Shown one piece after another: positions 18,201 through 26,232 of a stretch of 35,045 nt of DNA. Position numbers and translations under genes: made by a program. The stretch's first letter is position 1. Each line of letters starts with the position of its first letter. The notes below the pieces were generated by a model. That model was not told the origin of the DNA, searched no databases, and worked only from the letters and a program-made list of their open reading frames with translations. Source of the DNA: Calothrix sp. HK-06. Its GTDB lineage: Bacteria > Cyanobacteriota > Cyanobacteriia > Cyanobacteriales > Nostocaceae. The stretch spans positions 1 to 35,045 of the forward strand of contig NZ_MRCD01000092.1 of NCBI RefSeq assembly GCF_001904745.1. Reading direction: 5' to 3'.

Positions 18201-18628
18201 CCTGCGCGACGTAGCTGTTTTTTTCGTTCTACCAAATCCAGAGGAACATATATATTTAATTCAAACCCCATCTCAGTTGCTTTACATCTGAGTCTTTGGT
18301 CTTTTTGCTGTTTTTCCAGCATTTTGCTACAAACTAGGCGCCAGTCAATGCTTATTTGCTCATGTGCCGTAGTTTGAGATTTGGGATACCACTTGTTTGC
18401 ATCAACAATATCAGTGGGCAGTATATCAAGCACTCGTGCGATAGCTTCTATATTACCCCTGTCCAGATTCTCTCTACGAAAAAATGCATTAATTCTGTCA
18501 ATACTTATACCTGTTTTGTCAAGTTCCGCAAGGCATTTACGCTTATAGCCTTTTTCAGCCATTTTCTGTTCTACAAGCTTAAGCCCTTGTTGTGTTGCAC
18601 TTAAACCACGATTACGTTTTGAAGTCAT
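15225..18628 (-). pseudogene. NACHT-HEAT (STAND) NTPase, broken in three places
   Basis: Read as one gene this encodes about 1134 residues. An N-terminal helix-turn-helix-like region (1-75) is followed by a linker and a NACHT NTPase with Walker A GEAGAGKST (near 190), Walker B LLLDGVDEM (near 270) and the winged-helix end FFHPHFQEYFAALA. HEAT-like repeats come next, then a C-terminal alpha/beta segment (from about 15.65 kb down). Damage: in-frame TAA at 17054-17056 (after ETQWK), in-frame TAA at 16979-16981, and a one-base deletion in an A7 run near 16190 that shifts frame (restored reading ...SLKKIIEAENND...). The pieces left open are 17054-18628 (524 aa), 16187-16873 and 15225-16103. NACHT-HEAT proteins are sensors in antiphage defence or cell death. 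The N-terminal piece could still be made as a short protein. Confidence 0.85.
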
Positions 18629-18812
18629 AGCTACTAAAAAATTCCATTACATCTAATCACACCTTACTTAGCTCTATAGCGAATTGGAAAGTGTAGTTAG
18701 TGGCAGATAAACGAATTAATAACTGCCCTTATTTGCTCTGTACCTCATGAATTTATCTCGATAGCCTGAGTTTATGCAAAGAGACAAAACTTGAACAACC
18801 TGAAACACATTT

Positions 18813-19496
18813 ATGAAATTACCTAAAACTAAGCTTCTACCTTACTATCACGGCAAACCCTCCTGGGAAAATCGTATTGGATATCTTGTAGATAACCGTG
18901 GCATTCGTCTTCCAAGTGTAACGAGCATTTTGCAAGCCACCAAACCTCCACTAGAGAAGGCGCAATTAACTCGCTGGCGTAAAAAACTTGGCTCTGTTGA
19001 AGCTAACCGAGTTATACAAGCATCCAAAAAACGCGGAACTATTACCCACGAACTTGTTTCAAAGCACCTTCTGGGTCAGCCTTATTCCTGCCCCGATTTA
19101 ATTAGACCTTATTGGGACAACTTGTTGCCGATACTAGACAATATCGATAATATAAGGCTGGTTGAAGGAAACTTGTTTCACTATTATTTAGGATATGCTG
19201 GTAGGGTTGATTGCGTTGCCAACTATCTTGGTATACCCTGCGTGATTGAGTTTAAGTCAGCCGAACGTCTGAAGCCATTGTATGATGAGCCTTTACAACT
19301 AGCAGCTTACTGCGGCGCCGTTAATCGTCAGTATGGTTTGAAATTAAAGAACGCGCTGGTGATTGTTACTACTCCAAATGAGGCTAGCGTAACTTGGTAT
19401 GAACCACAGCAAGTTACAAGTAACTGGCATTTATGGAAGCAGAAAGTAACTAATTTTTGGGCAAACAACAATGCTTCGTGTATGGGTGCGTCTTAA
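18813..19496 (+). CDS. PD-(D/E)XK nuclease, RecB/MGME1-like
   Basis: 227 residues of a single-domain exonuclease-like fold. The catalytic core is Asp in GYAGRVDC (near 131) and Glu-x-Lys in IEFKSAE (near 145). The QxxxY motif of RecB-family nucleases is QLAAY (near 162), and an N-terminal helix has THELVSKHL, resembling the phage exonuclease/MGME1 group. It is divergent from the NACHT gene with 184 bases between. DNA end-processing is the likely activity. It may belong to a defence locus or be a phage leftover; no recombinase partner is present. Confidence 0.8.
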   Translation: MKLPKTKLLPYYHGKPSWENRIGYLVDNRGIRLPSVTSILQATKPPLEKAQLTRWRKKLGSVEANRVIQASKKRGTITHELVSKHLLGQPYSCPDLIRPYWDNLLPILDNIDNIRLVEGNLFHYYLGYAGRVDCVANYLGIPCVIEFKSAERLKPLYDEPLQLAAYCGAVNRQYGLKLKNALVIVTTPNEASVTWYEPQQVTSNWHLWKQKVTNFWANNNASCMGAS

Positions 19497-19602
19497 ATTA
19501 GGTATGCTTTTGTGTGATTTGGAGCAGTCGCAGTAACAAGCGGCGCCTGCACCTGCCATTAAAATATTCTAGCCACATATATAGATACTCATTAAAGGAG
19601 TA

Positions 19603-19816
19603 CTACAAGTCTTCTGGATTTAAGCCAGTTGACTTGGCTATTCTGGCTAACATTCGTGGACCAATTTCATCACCCTGTGCGAAAAGCGAATGCAAAATCA
19701 GGATAATTCGGGTGTTCAAGAACTCTAGGCGAACCTGTTCGGCGTTTGATGCTCCAACCATTACGCAAAAGTGCTGCTAATACTCGGCTAGATTTGGTAG
19801 ATGACTACTGACTCAT
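19603..19816 (-). pseudogene. hicA: dead hicA toxin
   Basis: The minus strand after hicB encodes a HicA-like RNA-binding toxin: VLAALLRNGWSIKRRTGSPR, then FAFRTG, then after a shift GDEIGPRMLARIAKSTGLN. Three lesions are visible. Codon 4 is TAG (19805-19807). An extra G in a GGG run (complement of 19673-19675) shifts the frame. The catalytic His of the GSH motif is Pro (GSPR). It begins 10 bases after the hicB stop, in the hicB-hicA order. Confidence 0.8.
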
Positions 19817-19826
19817 GTTGCTCTAC

Positions 19827-20033
19827 CTATGCTGCGATAAAGGAAACGCTCATTAAATCCGGTGTTACTTCGCCATGTTCCAATCTATCTGCGACTACGT
19901 GCAAAGCTAAAGCTTGGACTTTTGCAACTGCTTCATCGCGCGTTTGCCCGTATACCAGGACACCAGGTAGTTCCATTACCTCCGCTATCCAGCGTCCATC
20001 TTCTTCACGCTCTATCTCTATTGTGAAATTCAT
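19827..20033 (-). CDS. hicB: HicB-family antitoxin
   Basis: A 68-residue partial-RNase-H-fold antitoxin: FTIEIEREEDGRWIAEVMEL, PGVLVYGQTRDEAVAKVQAL. This is the usual short HicB without a DNA-binding tail. The ATG at 20033 has GAGG five bases upstream. Its frame is intact, but its toxin downstream is inactivated by three lesions. It lies 50 bases downstream of the ImmA/IrrE gene on the same strand and may be transcribed with it. Confidence 0.9.
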   Translation of the reverse strand: MNFTIEIEREEDGRWIAEVMELPGVLVYGQTRDEAVAKVQALALHVVADRLEHGEVTPDLMSVSFIAA

Positions 20034-20083
20034 GCTTACCTCAACAGTGTCTGTAAAGATTTTGGTTGATTTAAATACCGATG

Positions 20084-20719
20084 CTAACTTAAAGCTTTTC
20101 CCGGATAAATTTGTTTAGAACTTCTGGAAATGTAAATTAACCCTAAGTCTTGTAAACGCCTTGTTAAATTAGAAATTGTCACTCCTAGCTCATCTCTAAT
20201 AGCATAAAGATGGCGCCAGTTTGTCAAATCGCGCCCTCGTTGCGCTTCTTCTAATTTAAATTTAGGCATTAACAGACATGCTGCGAAATGTTGAGCTTGC
20301 CATTCGATACCTTGTTGAGCGTTTATATTACGACATAAAAATGGCTCGGTAATTATTTCTTTACCATCTTGCTTCATTTCTTCAACTTGCTGTACTGCAT
20401 TTTGATCAATGTGAAGCTCCCAATGTCCTATTTCGTGAGCAGTACAAGATTCCTCAAACCCACGAGGAAACTCTAAGCTATTTTCATTTAGTACAATCTT
20501 GCGCTCTATAGGTAAAATCATAGCGGCAATTGCACCCTGTTCGTCAGGGGGAATATTTCCACAGTCCATGTCTAGACCGAGCGCTTCTGCTAAATGACCT
20601 GCATCAAGTGGAAATTTGAGAGGTCGCTTACGTTTAGCTTGCACACGCATGAGAACATCTGTTGCTCGACGCTCTATTTCTTCTTTAGGTAGAAATTTAT
20701 ATGGTTTGATAACCTTCAA
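20084..20719 (-). CDS. ImmA/IrrE family metallopeptidase
   Basis: A 211-residue zinc peptidase of the ImmA/IrrE group. The zinc motif HEIGH is near residue 93, and the third ligand Glu is in EWQAQHFAACLLMP near 140. Such proteins cleave phage-type repressors or act in toxin-antitoxin pairs with an Xre-type partner; none is beside it here. The start is TTG at 20719 with no ribosome site, only nine codons after an in-frame stop. The Argonaute remnant begins at this same point on the other strand, so the 5' end looks like a recombination junction and the true start may be altered. The core is intact. Confidence 0.85.
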   Translation of the reverse strand: MKVIKPYKFLPKEEIERRATDVLMRVQAKRKRPLKFPLDAGHLAEALGLDMDCGNIPPDEQGAIAAMILPIERKIVLNENSLEFPRGFEESCTAHEIGHWELHIDQNAVQQVEEMKQDGKEIITEPFLCRNINAQQGIEWQAQHFAACLLMPKFKLEEAQRGRDLTNWRHLYAIRDELGVTISNLTRRLQDLGLIYISRSSKQIYPGKALS

Positions 20720-21123
20720 GTCAACGTTTCTGTGGGGACGAAGTTAAACACTTATTAGCTAGAGCAGATGCCATTGGCGCCAGATTTATTTTAGTTGAGT
20801 GTGCAAAATCAGGTATTCCAAGACTTTACAACTCAGTTAACAAAAATATTACTGCACCAACACAAGGGTTAGCCTTACGTCTATCGCAGAGAGAAGCGAT
20901 TATCATAACAACTAATGTGTCAGAAAAAATGGGTTCGCCATTACCACTACGCCTCAAGATTCACCCTGATGGGCATCAAATATCAATTGATGACTTAGTA
21001 GATGCAACTTTAAAGCTAACTCTATTACATCATGGTTCTCTAAAATCACCACGTTTACCCATACCTTTGTTTGGCTCCGACAGAATAGCTTATCGTCGCT
21101 TGCAAGGTATTTACCTGGCGCCT
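20713..21123 (+). pseudogene. C-terminal PIWI remnant of a prokaryotic Argonaute
   Basis: An open stretch with no start codon until a late GTG (20917). It reads GDEVKHLLARADAIGARFIL, SGIPRLYN, REAIIITTNV, LPLRLKIHPDG, DATLKLTLLHHGSLKSPRLP, then PLFGSDRIAYRRLQGIYLAP. This is the last ~135 residues of a long-type pAgo PIWI domain, including the position of the final catalytic Asp (FGSD). The N, PAZ, MID and most of the PIWI domain are missing (family about 700-750 aa). The frame continues without a stop through 25 odd codons into the PIN gene at 21199. Identification is from remembered pAgo C-termini; it is clear but not searched. Confidence 0.78.
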
Positions 21124-21198
21124 CAGAGGGTGATAGGCAATTTTGGCTTTAAATATAAAAGTAAAAAACACAAAGGAAAAATCAAAAGCTTACTACAC

Positions 21199-21672
21199 AT
21201 GAGCGAAACTATTTATATAGAGACCAGTATTTTTGGCTACTTAACAGCCAGATCGACTAAAAATCTGATTCTTGCTGCAAACATTGAAGTAACGAGAGAT
21301 TGGTGGACAAATTATAGCGGCTTCTTAGAACTTTACGCTTCACAACTTGTTGTGGATGAAGCAGCCTTGGGCGACGAGGAAATAGCAAATCAACGGCTTT
21401 CTTTGTTGCAAAATATAACATTGCTAGAACCGAACGAAGCTGCTGAACAACTAGTAATTCAATTTTTAGAAAAAAGTAATCTCCCTCCTAAAGCTGCCAA
21501 TGATGCAGCACATATTGCCATAGCAACAGTTCATGGGATGGATTATCTGTTAACGTGGAATTGTAAACATATCGCAAATGCTCAGATTCAGAAAAAGCTT
21601 ACACAGATTTGTTTTGACTTTGGGTATCAGCTACCAACAATTTGTACCCCTTATGAACTGATGGGAGAATAA
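21199..21672 (+). CDS. PIN-domain toxin (VapC family)
   Basis: 157 residues from ATG 21199, beginning MSETIYIETSIFGYLTARST and ending TICTPYELMGE. This is a cyanobacterial PIN family in which the first acidic residue is Glu (YIETS) rather than Asp; I recall that as normal for this subgroup. Later acidic sites are VVDEAALGD and NDAAHIAIA, and the WNCKHIAN stretch replaces the usual TxNxxDF. The open frame runs further upstream into the Argonaute remnant, but the family start is at 21199. The small partner begins 3 bases after its stop. It looks intact. Confidence 0.85.
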   Translation: MSETIYIETSIFGYLTARSTKNLILAANIEVTRDWWTNYSGFLELYASQLVVDEAALGDEEIANQRLSLLQNITLLEPNEAAEQLVIQFLEKSNLPPKAANDAAHIAIATVHGMDYLLTWNCKHIANAQIQKKLTQICFDFGYQLPTICTPYELMGE

Positions 21673-21675
21673 AGA

Positions 21676-21861
21676 ATGCTAACAAACGAAATTCTGGAAG
21701 AAATTTATCAGTATCGTGAAGCTCAGGCTAAATCATTTAACTACGATGTATCAGCAATGTTCAAAGACTTGCGCGCTCGTCAAGCTCAAAGTGGTAAACC
21801 CTCAGTTAGCTTACCCCCAAAACAGCCTGTTGCGCCCCCTAGCTCCAGTGGAGTTAGATGA
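21676..21861 (+). CDS. small antitoxin-like partner of the PIN toxin
   Basis: 61 residues: MLTNEILEEIYQYREAQAKS, then FNYDVSAMFKDLRARQ and SLPPK. It is a helical protein of the kind that follows this PIN family in cyanobacteria, 3 bases after its stop. The last ~10 residues (after SLPPK) are read out of frame through the start of another antitoxin gene's remnant, so the C-terminus is probably not the ancestral one. The core helices are intact. Confidence 0.75.
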   Translation: MLTNEILEEIYQYREAQAKSFNYDVSAMFKDLRARQAQSGKPSVSLPPKQPVAPPSSSGVR

Positions 21862-22105
21862 GCATCAAACCGTTTGGTTGAAAGTATTGCCACAACCCGT
21901 GACTGAATCGCAGCCAGTGAAAGCGAAAACTGAATTCCAATCGGCGCTCCAACGTCTCTATGAATCTGGTTTACTTATTCCTCCCACAAAGACCTCTGAG
22001 ACGCCACCGATGTCTGAGGCTGACTTTGTAGCAATGGTGCAATCAATTAAAGTTACTGGTCAACCACTCTCAGAAACAATTATTGAGGATCGAGGTGAGT
22101 GGTAA
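21821..22105 (+). pseudogene. 5'-truncated antitoxin (AF2212/DUF104-like)
   Basis: In a frame different from the preceding gene the sequence reads LLRPLAPVELDEHQTVWLKV ... ALQRLYESGLLIPP ... LSETIIEDRGEW. This is the AF2212-type antitoxin that precedes VapC genes. The normal first ~12 codons (M..TITA.Y.NG) are missing, replaced by the end of the 21676 gene. The only upstream start in frame is a GTG inside that gene (21716). It overlaps the following vapC start (GTG 22099). Confidence 0.7.
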
Positions 22106-22538
22106 CAGCATATTTTTTGGATAGTAGTGCCTTGCTTAAACGGTATATTCCAGAAACGCTGAATTTGCTGATAATTTGTTGATTGTTGCCCAAATTATTT
22201 GGGTAGAAATCATGAGTACGTTTGCTCGTCGTCAACGAGAAGGTAGCCTTTCTGCTGATCAAGCTAGTCAAATAAAGCAAGTATTTCGTTACCACTTTAA
22301 TACTCAATATCGAATAGTCGAATTTTTGCCAACAGTCACAGAGATAGCAGGACAACTCGTTTGGGAGCATCCACTCAGGGCATATGATGCTGTTCAGCTT
22401 GCCTCAGCATTGTGTATTTTGCCTGAAATATCCCAGGTAGATACAGCAACATTCACATTTTTGACTGCTGATAATCGTTTAATAGCAGTAGCCCAGGCAG
22501 AAAACCTCAAAAGTGATAATCCTAATAACCATCCTTAA
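22099..22538 (+). pseudogene. vapC: vapC toxin with internal deletion and frameshift
   Basis: Starts at GTG 22099, reads VVTAYFLDSSALLKRYIPET and stops at TGA 22180. The rest of a PIN toxin continues in another frame: AEFADNLLIVAQIIWVE..., LVWEHPLRAYDAVQLASAL, then FTFLTADNRLIAVAQAE. Compared with the usual ~156 residues, about 10-15 codons are missing at the join near 22157, and the frame is shifted. Catalytic residues are present on both sides of the break. Confidence 0.8.
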
Positions 22539-22647
22539 TTGCTATTTTCTATCAATTTTAACTTTATTTACAGGCAGTTCGAGATGCCTGCTCCACAACA
22601 GGTCAATTACATGGGATGCTATATGATTGATTACATAATTTTTGTAA

Positions 22648-23568
22648 ATGTCTGTTAACTCTTCGGTTACTGTCACTGTTCCTGCTACTACTGCAAATCT
22701 GGGTGCAGGGTTCGATTGCATCGGCGCCGCTTTAACGTTACACAATGAGTTTAAGTTCCAGATAGTTGATGGTGAGACGCAAATTACCATTACTGGAAGT
22801 GAAGCTGCGCGCGTGGACACTATATATAAAGATAATCTGCTTTATCAAGCGTATGTAAAACTGTATGAACACCTTGGTAAAACACCTCCACCTGTAAAAA
22901 TAGAGATTGGTTTGGGTGTACCTCTCGCGCGCGGGTTGGGTAGTTCTGCTACTGCTATTGTTGGTGGATTAGTTGGCGCCAATATTTTAGCAGGGCAACC
23001 TTTAACTCAGTCGCAGGTGATGGAACTTGCAATATCAATGGAAGGACACCCTGATAATGTTGTTCCTGCTTTAATTGGTGGTTGTCGTCTCGCTGCAACA
23101 GGTGTAGACGGTTGGGAAATTTGTGATATCCCCTGGCATGAAAGTATTGTCCCTGTTGTAGCTATTCCTGATTTTGAGCTTTCGACAAAAGAAGCGCGAC
23201 GTGTGTTACCAACTGAAATTAGCCGTGCAGATGCGATTTTTAATATCTCACATCTTGGTTTGTTGTTACGTGGGCTGGAGACGGGAAAAACAAGTTGGTT
23301 ACAAGCGGCTTTGCAAGATAAGTTACACCAGCCTTATAGGAAATCACTGATTAATGGGTATGATGCAGTTAGCGCTGCGGCTATCAATGCAGGCGCCTAT
23401 GGGATGGTAATTAGCGGCGCCGGACCTACTTTACTTGCATTCACTGATACATCTCACTCTCTTGATGTTGTAGCTGCTACGGCTACTGCTTGGAAGGATG
23501 TTGGTGTTGCTGCACAAGTACGTGCGCTAAATATTGATAATGATGGCGCCAGGGTTATTAAGGAGTGA
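22648..23568 (+). CDS. thrB: homoserine kinase
   Basis: A 306-residue GHMP-family kinase that phosphorylates L-homoserine in threonine synthesis, in the cytoplasm. It starts with VTVTVPATTANLGAGFDCIG (the ThrB N-terminus). The ATP-binding motif is PLARGLGSSATAIVGG (near 90-105), and the C-terminal glycine motif is GMVISGAGPTLLAF. Full length for the family. ATG 22648 fits family starts; no strong ribosome site precedes it. It carries five GGCGCC sites, so the genome's palindrome is frequent inside this core gene. Confidence 0.95.
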   Translation: MSVNSSVTVTVPATTANLGAGFDCIGAALTLHNEFKFQIVDGETQITITGSEAARVDTIYKDNLLYQAYVKLYEHLGKTPPPVKIEIGLGVPLARGLGSSATAIVGGLVGANILAGQPLTQSQVMELAISMEGHPDNVVPALIGGCRLAATGVDGWEICDIPWHESIVPVVAIPDFELSTKEARRVLPTEISRADAIFNISHLGLLLRGLETGKTSWLQAALQDKLHQPYRKSLINGYDAVSAAAINAGAYGMVISGAGPTLLAFTDTSHSLDVVAATATAWKDVGVAAQVRALNIDNDGARVIKE

Positions 23569-23591
23569 AATAGGCGCCTTTCGTTTTGATT

Positions 23592-23659
23592 GAGAAACCG
23601 GGTTTTTATTTCGTTAAGCTGATGGTTGTCATGTTCAGTGATAGAGAAACCCGGTTTCT
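23592..23659. repeat. AGAAACCGGGTTTCT inverted repeat pair, second copy
   Basis: Arm 1 GAGAAACCGGGTTTTT (23592-23607) and arm 2 AGAAACCCGGTTTCT (23645-23659), the same unit as at 3537-3603 but with arm order reversed. It ends 8 bases before the next gene's ATG. Confidence 0.75.
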
Positions 23660-23667
23660 TAATATAT

Positions 23668-24174
23668 ATGGAAAAACTTCAAGCTGAAATTGTAGCGCTT
23701 CAGATACAGATAGATGCTTTGCGTGAAGAACGCGCGACGCTAACTCCCGTTACATTAAGTGAGAGTGATGACTCACTCCAAAATGTTGTAGAGCTATTAC
23801 GGCAACAGGCAAGAGAAAATCCTCAACTTGCTGCCGAAATAAAGGGTATTGATGACGCTATTACTATACTCGAAGCCAAACTTAGACAAAAAAAGGGTCA
23901 ATTACAGCGACTTCCACCCAAAGTGCAGCGTGCGTTACAAGAGGAACAACTCGAAATCGCGCGTAACAAAGCTAAGATACATGCCGAGCGTATTAATGAT
24001 ATAGCAGCAGAACTCGCCGAAGAAATACGTGAACTCAAAGCTTGCGCTGATGAACTTAGTCCTCTTTACTGGCAAGTTTACTACAAACCTTTTATTACAG
24101 GCTTTAAGACCATTTCTGTCCCACACGTCCGTTCGGATGGTGAGGTGTGGACAATTGTAAACCGTATTGTGTAA
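23668..24174 (+). CDS. coiled-coil hypothetical protein
   Basis: 168 residues from ATG 23668; the longer frame from 23626 would translate the repeat and is rejected. Residues 1-30 and 60-125 are strongly heptad-patterned (MEKLQAEIVALQIQIDALRE; a Lys/Gln/Glu-rich helix after it), with a short folded end (SPLYWQVYYKPFITGF ... VWTIVNRI). No signal peptide or membrane segment. I do not recognise the family. It may be a scaffold or cell-structure protein, but that is only inferred from the coiled coil. Confidence 0.75.
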   Translation: MEKLQAEIVALQIQIDALREERATLTPVTLSESDDSLQNVVELLRQQARENPQLAAEIKGIDDAITILEAKLRQKKGQLQRLPPKVQRALQEEQLEIARNKAKIHAERINDIAAELAEEIRELKACADELSPLYWQVYYKPFITGFKTISVPHVRSDGEVWTIVNRIV

Positions 24175-24176
24175 CC

Positions 24177-24237
24177 GTAGGGGCGGGTTAACCCAAAATT
24201 TCCATTATCTCCAACATTTAACTAAACCCGCCCCTAC
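24177..24237. repeat. GTAGGGGCGGGTT inverted repeat
   Basis: Arms GTAGGGGCGGGTT and AACCCGCCCCTAC, 35 bases apart, starting two bases after the stop at 24174. It could act as a terminator hairpin, but its sequence is that of a widespread cyanobacterial repeat. Confidence 0.75.
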
Positions 24238-24288
24238 CTTTCCGGAATTGTTAACATATATGAAGAAGTTATAAGTTGACCTTAACCG

Positions 24289-24317
24289 TTGACGTTACAT
24301 TTCTTTGTGCATAGAAT
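24289..24317 (+). promoter_or_regulatory. putative ndhD promoter
   Basis: TTGACG, 17-base spacer, TAGAAT: close to the sigma-70 consensus. It would leave a leader of about 140 bases before the ndhD ATG. Confidence 0.6.
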
Positions 24318-24467
24318 AGACTTGCACCAATGGCAATAGGTATTTACTACTAATATTTGGTTTGTTTATGCCTGGAGTTGGATTTTATAGGGATTTGTGC
24401 CGTTTACAAAAGTAAACATTTGTTAATATAATGTAAACAAGTTGAAAACACAAAACGATTGTCAGTT

Positions 24468-26060
24468 ATGAATAGCTTTGATTTTCCTTGGCTGAGTGCC
24501 ATGATTGCCTTACCGCTAGTAGCGGCTGCGGCAATCCCCTTTATCCCTGATAAAGATGGCAAAACCGTTCGCTGGTACACTTTGGGAGTTGCGTTTGCTG
24601 ATTTTGCTTTAATGATTGCTGCCTTCTGGCACAATTACGATTTTCAAAGTTCTGGATATCAGCTTGTTGAGAAGTACTCTTGGATTCCCCAACTTGGCTT
24701 AAATTGGTCTCTTGCAGTTGATGGAATTTCGATGCCGCTAGTTTTGTTAACTGGCTTAATAAATACACTCGCTGTTTTCGCGTCTTGGAAGATTACTAAC
24801 AAGCCGCGATTGTTTTATGCAATGATGCTGTTGATGTACAGCGCTCAAATCGGGGTGTTTACAGCGCAAGATATGTTGCTGTTCTTCCTGATGTGGGAAG
24901 TTGAACTCGTTCCTGTATATTTATTGATTTCTATCTGGGGTGGTGCAAAACGCCGCTACGCTGCTACTAAATTTATTATTTACACTGCTGCTGCTTCTAT
25001 CTTCATTTTGATTGCTGGTTTAGCAATGGCATTCTCTGGTGATACCTTCACCTTCGACATGGTTCAACTTGGTTTGAAGGAATATCCAATCACTTTAGAA
25101 TTAGCTCTTTACACTGGTTTCTTAATTGCTTTCGGCGTAAAACTTTCTATCTTTCCTTTCCACACTTGGCTTCCTGATGCACATGGTGAGGCGCCTGCAC
25201 CTGGTTCAATGGTTTTAGCTGGTGTGTTGTTAAAAATGGGTGGTTATGCATTAATCCGCTTCAACATGGAAATGCTCCCCAATGCTCACGTTTACTTTGC
25301 TCCTATACTCGCAATTCTTGGTGTAGTTAACATTATCTACGGAGCATGTTGCGCCTTTGCTCAAACAAACCTCAAACGTCGCTTGGCTTATTCCTCGGTT
25401 GCTCACATGGGCTTCGTATTAATAGGTATCGCTTCTTATACTGAAGTTGGTATTAGTGGCGCCGTTCTGCAAATGGTATCGCACGGTTTGATTGCAGCAA
25501 CATTATTCTTCTTATCTGGTGTAACTTACGAACGTACTCACACCTTGATGATGGACAAAATGGGTGGTATGGGCAAAGTAATGCCTCGTACATTCGCACT
25601 GTTCACTGCTGGTTCAATGGCATCACTTGCTTTACCTGGTATGAGCGGTTTCGTCGGAGAGTTGATGGTGTTCCTGGGTATCTCGACCAGCGATGTATAT
25701 AGCTCAAGCTTCAAAATTGTAGTAGTCTTCTTAAGCGCAGTTGGTGTAATCCTAACTCCTATCTACTTACTCTCGATGTTACGTGAAGTATTCTACGGTA
25801 AGAAAAACGAAGAATTACACCTCGACGAATTTGTAGAAGACATCAAACCTCGCGAACTGTTTATCACCGCTTGCTTAATACTCCCCATCATCGGTATCGG
25901 TTTATATCCTAAAATCGTCACCCAAGCTTACGATGTTAAGACTGTAGAAGTTGCTCAACACGCGCGTGAAGCTCTCCCTGTATTTGCCGGACAACAACCC
26001 GTTAGCTTGTATAGTCAAGTGTTTACGGCGCCTGTAATTGCTCAAAATGTTGCAGACTAG
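24468..26060 (+). CDS. ndhD: NAD(P)H-quinone oxidoreductase subunit NdhD
   Basis: A 530-residue subunit of the thylakoid NDH-1 complex with about 14 membrane helices, part of the proton-pumping antiporter-like arm. Key family residues: Glu in [12 protein letters not shown], Lys in [26 protein letters not shown] (read across the two helices) and Lys in [10 protein letters not shown]. The ATG at 24468 is preferred over TTG 24459, since relatives begin M-N-x3-FPWLS. Length and the NMEMLP loop point to the respiratory/cyclic NdhD1-D2 type rather than the CO2-uptake NdhD3/D4 type, but I cannot settle the paralogue. It stands alone here, without ndhF. Confidence 0.95.
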   Translation: MNSFDFPWLSAMIALPLVAAAAIPFIPDKDGKTVRWYTLGVAFADFALMIAAFWHNYDFQSSGYQLVEKYSWIPQLGLNWSLAVDGISMPLVLLTGLINTLAVFASWKITNKPRLFYAMMLLMYSAQIGVFTAQDMLLFFLMWEVELVPVYLLISIWGGAKRRYAATKFIIYTAAASIFILIAGLAMAFSGDTFTFDMVQLGLKEYPITLELALYTGFLIAFGVKLSIFPFHTWLPDAHGEAPAPGSMVLAGVLLKMGGYALIRFNMEMLPNAHVYFAPILAILGVVNIIYGACCAFAQTNLKRRLAYSSVAHMGFVLIGIASYTEVGISGAVLQMVSHGLIAATLFFLSGVTYERTHTLMMDKMGGMGKVMPRTFALFTAGSMASLALPGMSGFVGELMVFLGISTSDVYSSSFKIVVVFLSAVGVILTPIYLLSMLREVFYGKKNEELHLDEFVEDIKPRELFITACLILPIIGIGLYPKIVTQAYDVKTVEVAQHAREALPVFAGQQPVSLYSQVFTAPVIAQNVAD

Positions 26061-26116
26061 TTCAAAAGAGAGCGAAAGTGCAACTAAATAGTTTGACCAC
26101 AGTGGTATGGCATAGT

Positions 26117-26148
26117 GGGGGTGATTTCCTAATCACCCCCTAAATTTT
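26117..26148 (+). terminator. ndhD terminator hairpin
   Basis: A perfect 10-bp stem GGGGGTGATT-TCCT-AATCACCCCC followed by TAAATTTT, 56 bases after the ndhD stop. The U-run is imperfect but the stem is very stable. Confidence 0.65.
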
Positions 26149-26169
26149 GTGTATAGTAAAATTCGTGCG

Positions 26170-26201
26170 TGTAGAGACGCGATTGAACCCTTGTCTCTAC
26201 A
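26170..26201. repeat. GTAGAGACGCGATTGAA repeat
   Basis: Arms TGTAGAGAC and GTCTCTACA around CGCGATTGAACCCTT. Same family as 4842-4895. Confidence 0.7.
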
Positions 26202-26232
26202 TTTATGTGTTTCATCGACTTCTAATAATGAC

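Noticed and set aside
19514-20118. Plus-strand frames over the hic region
   Set aside because: They oppose hicA/hicB, whose translations match known families; the plus-strand versions look random and Ser/Cys-rich.
20917-21198. 251-residue PIN protein with an N-terminal extension
   Set aside because: The extension is the Argonaute C-terminus; the PIN family starts at ATG 21199. Kept as a possible accidental fusion only.
23626-23667. Extended N-terminus of the coiled-coil protein
   Set aside because: It would translate the dispersed AGAAACCCGGTTTCT repeat; the ATG at 23668 starts the coiled coil directly.
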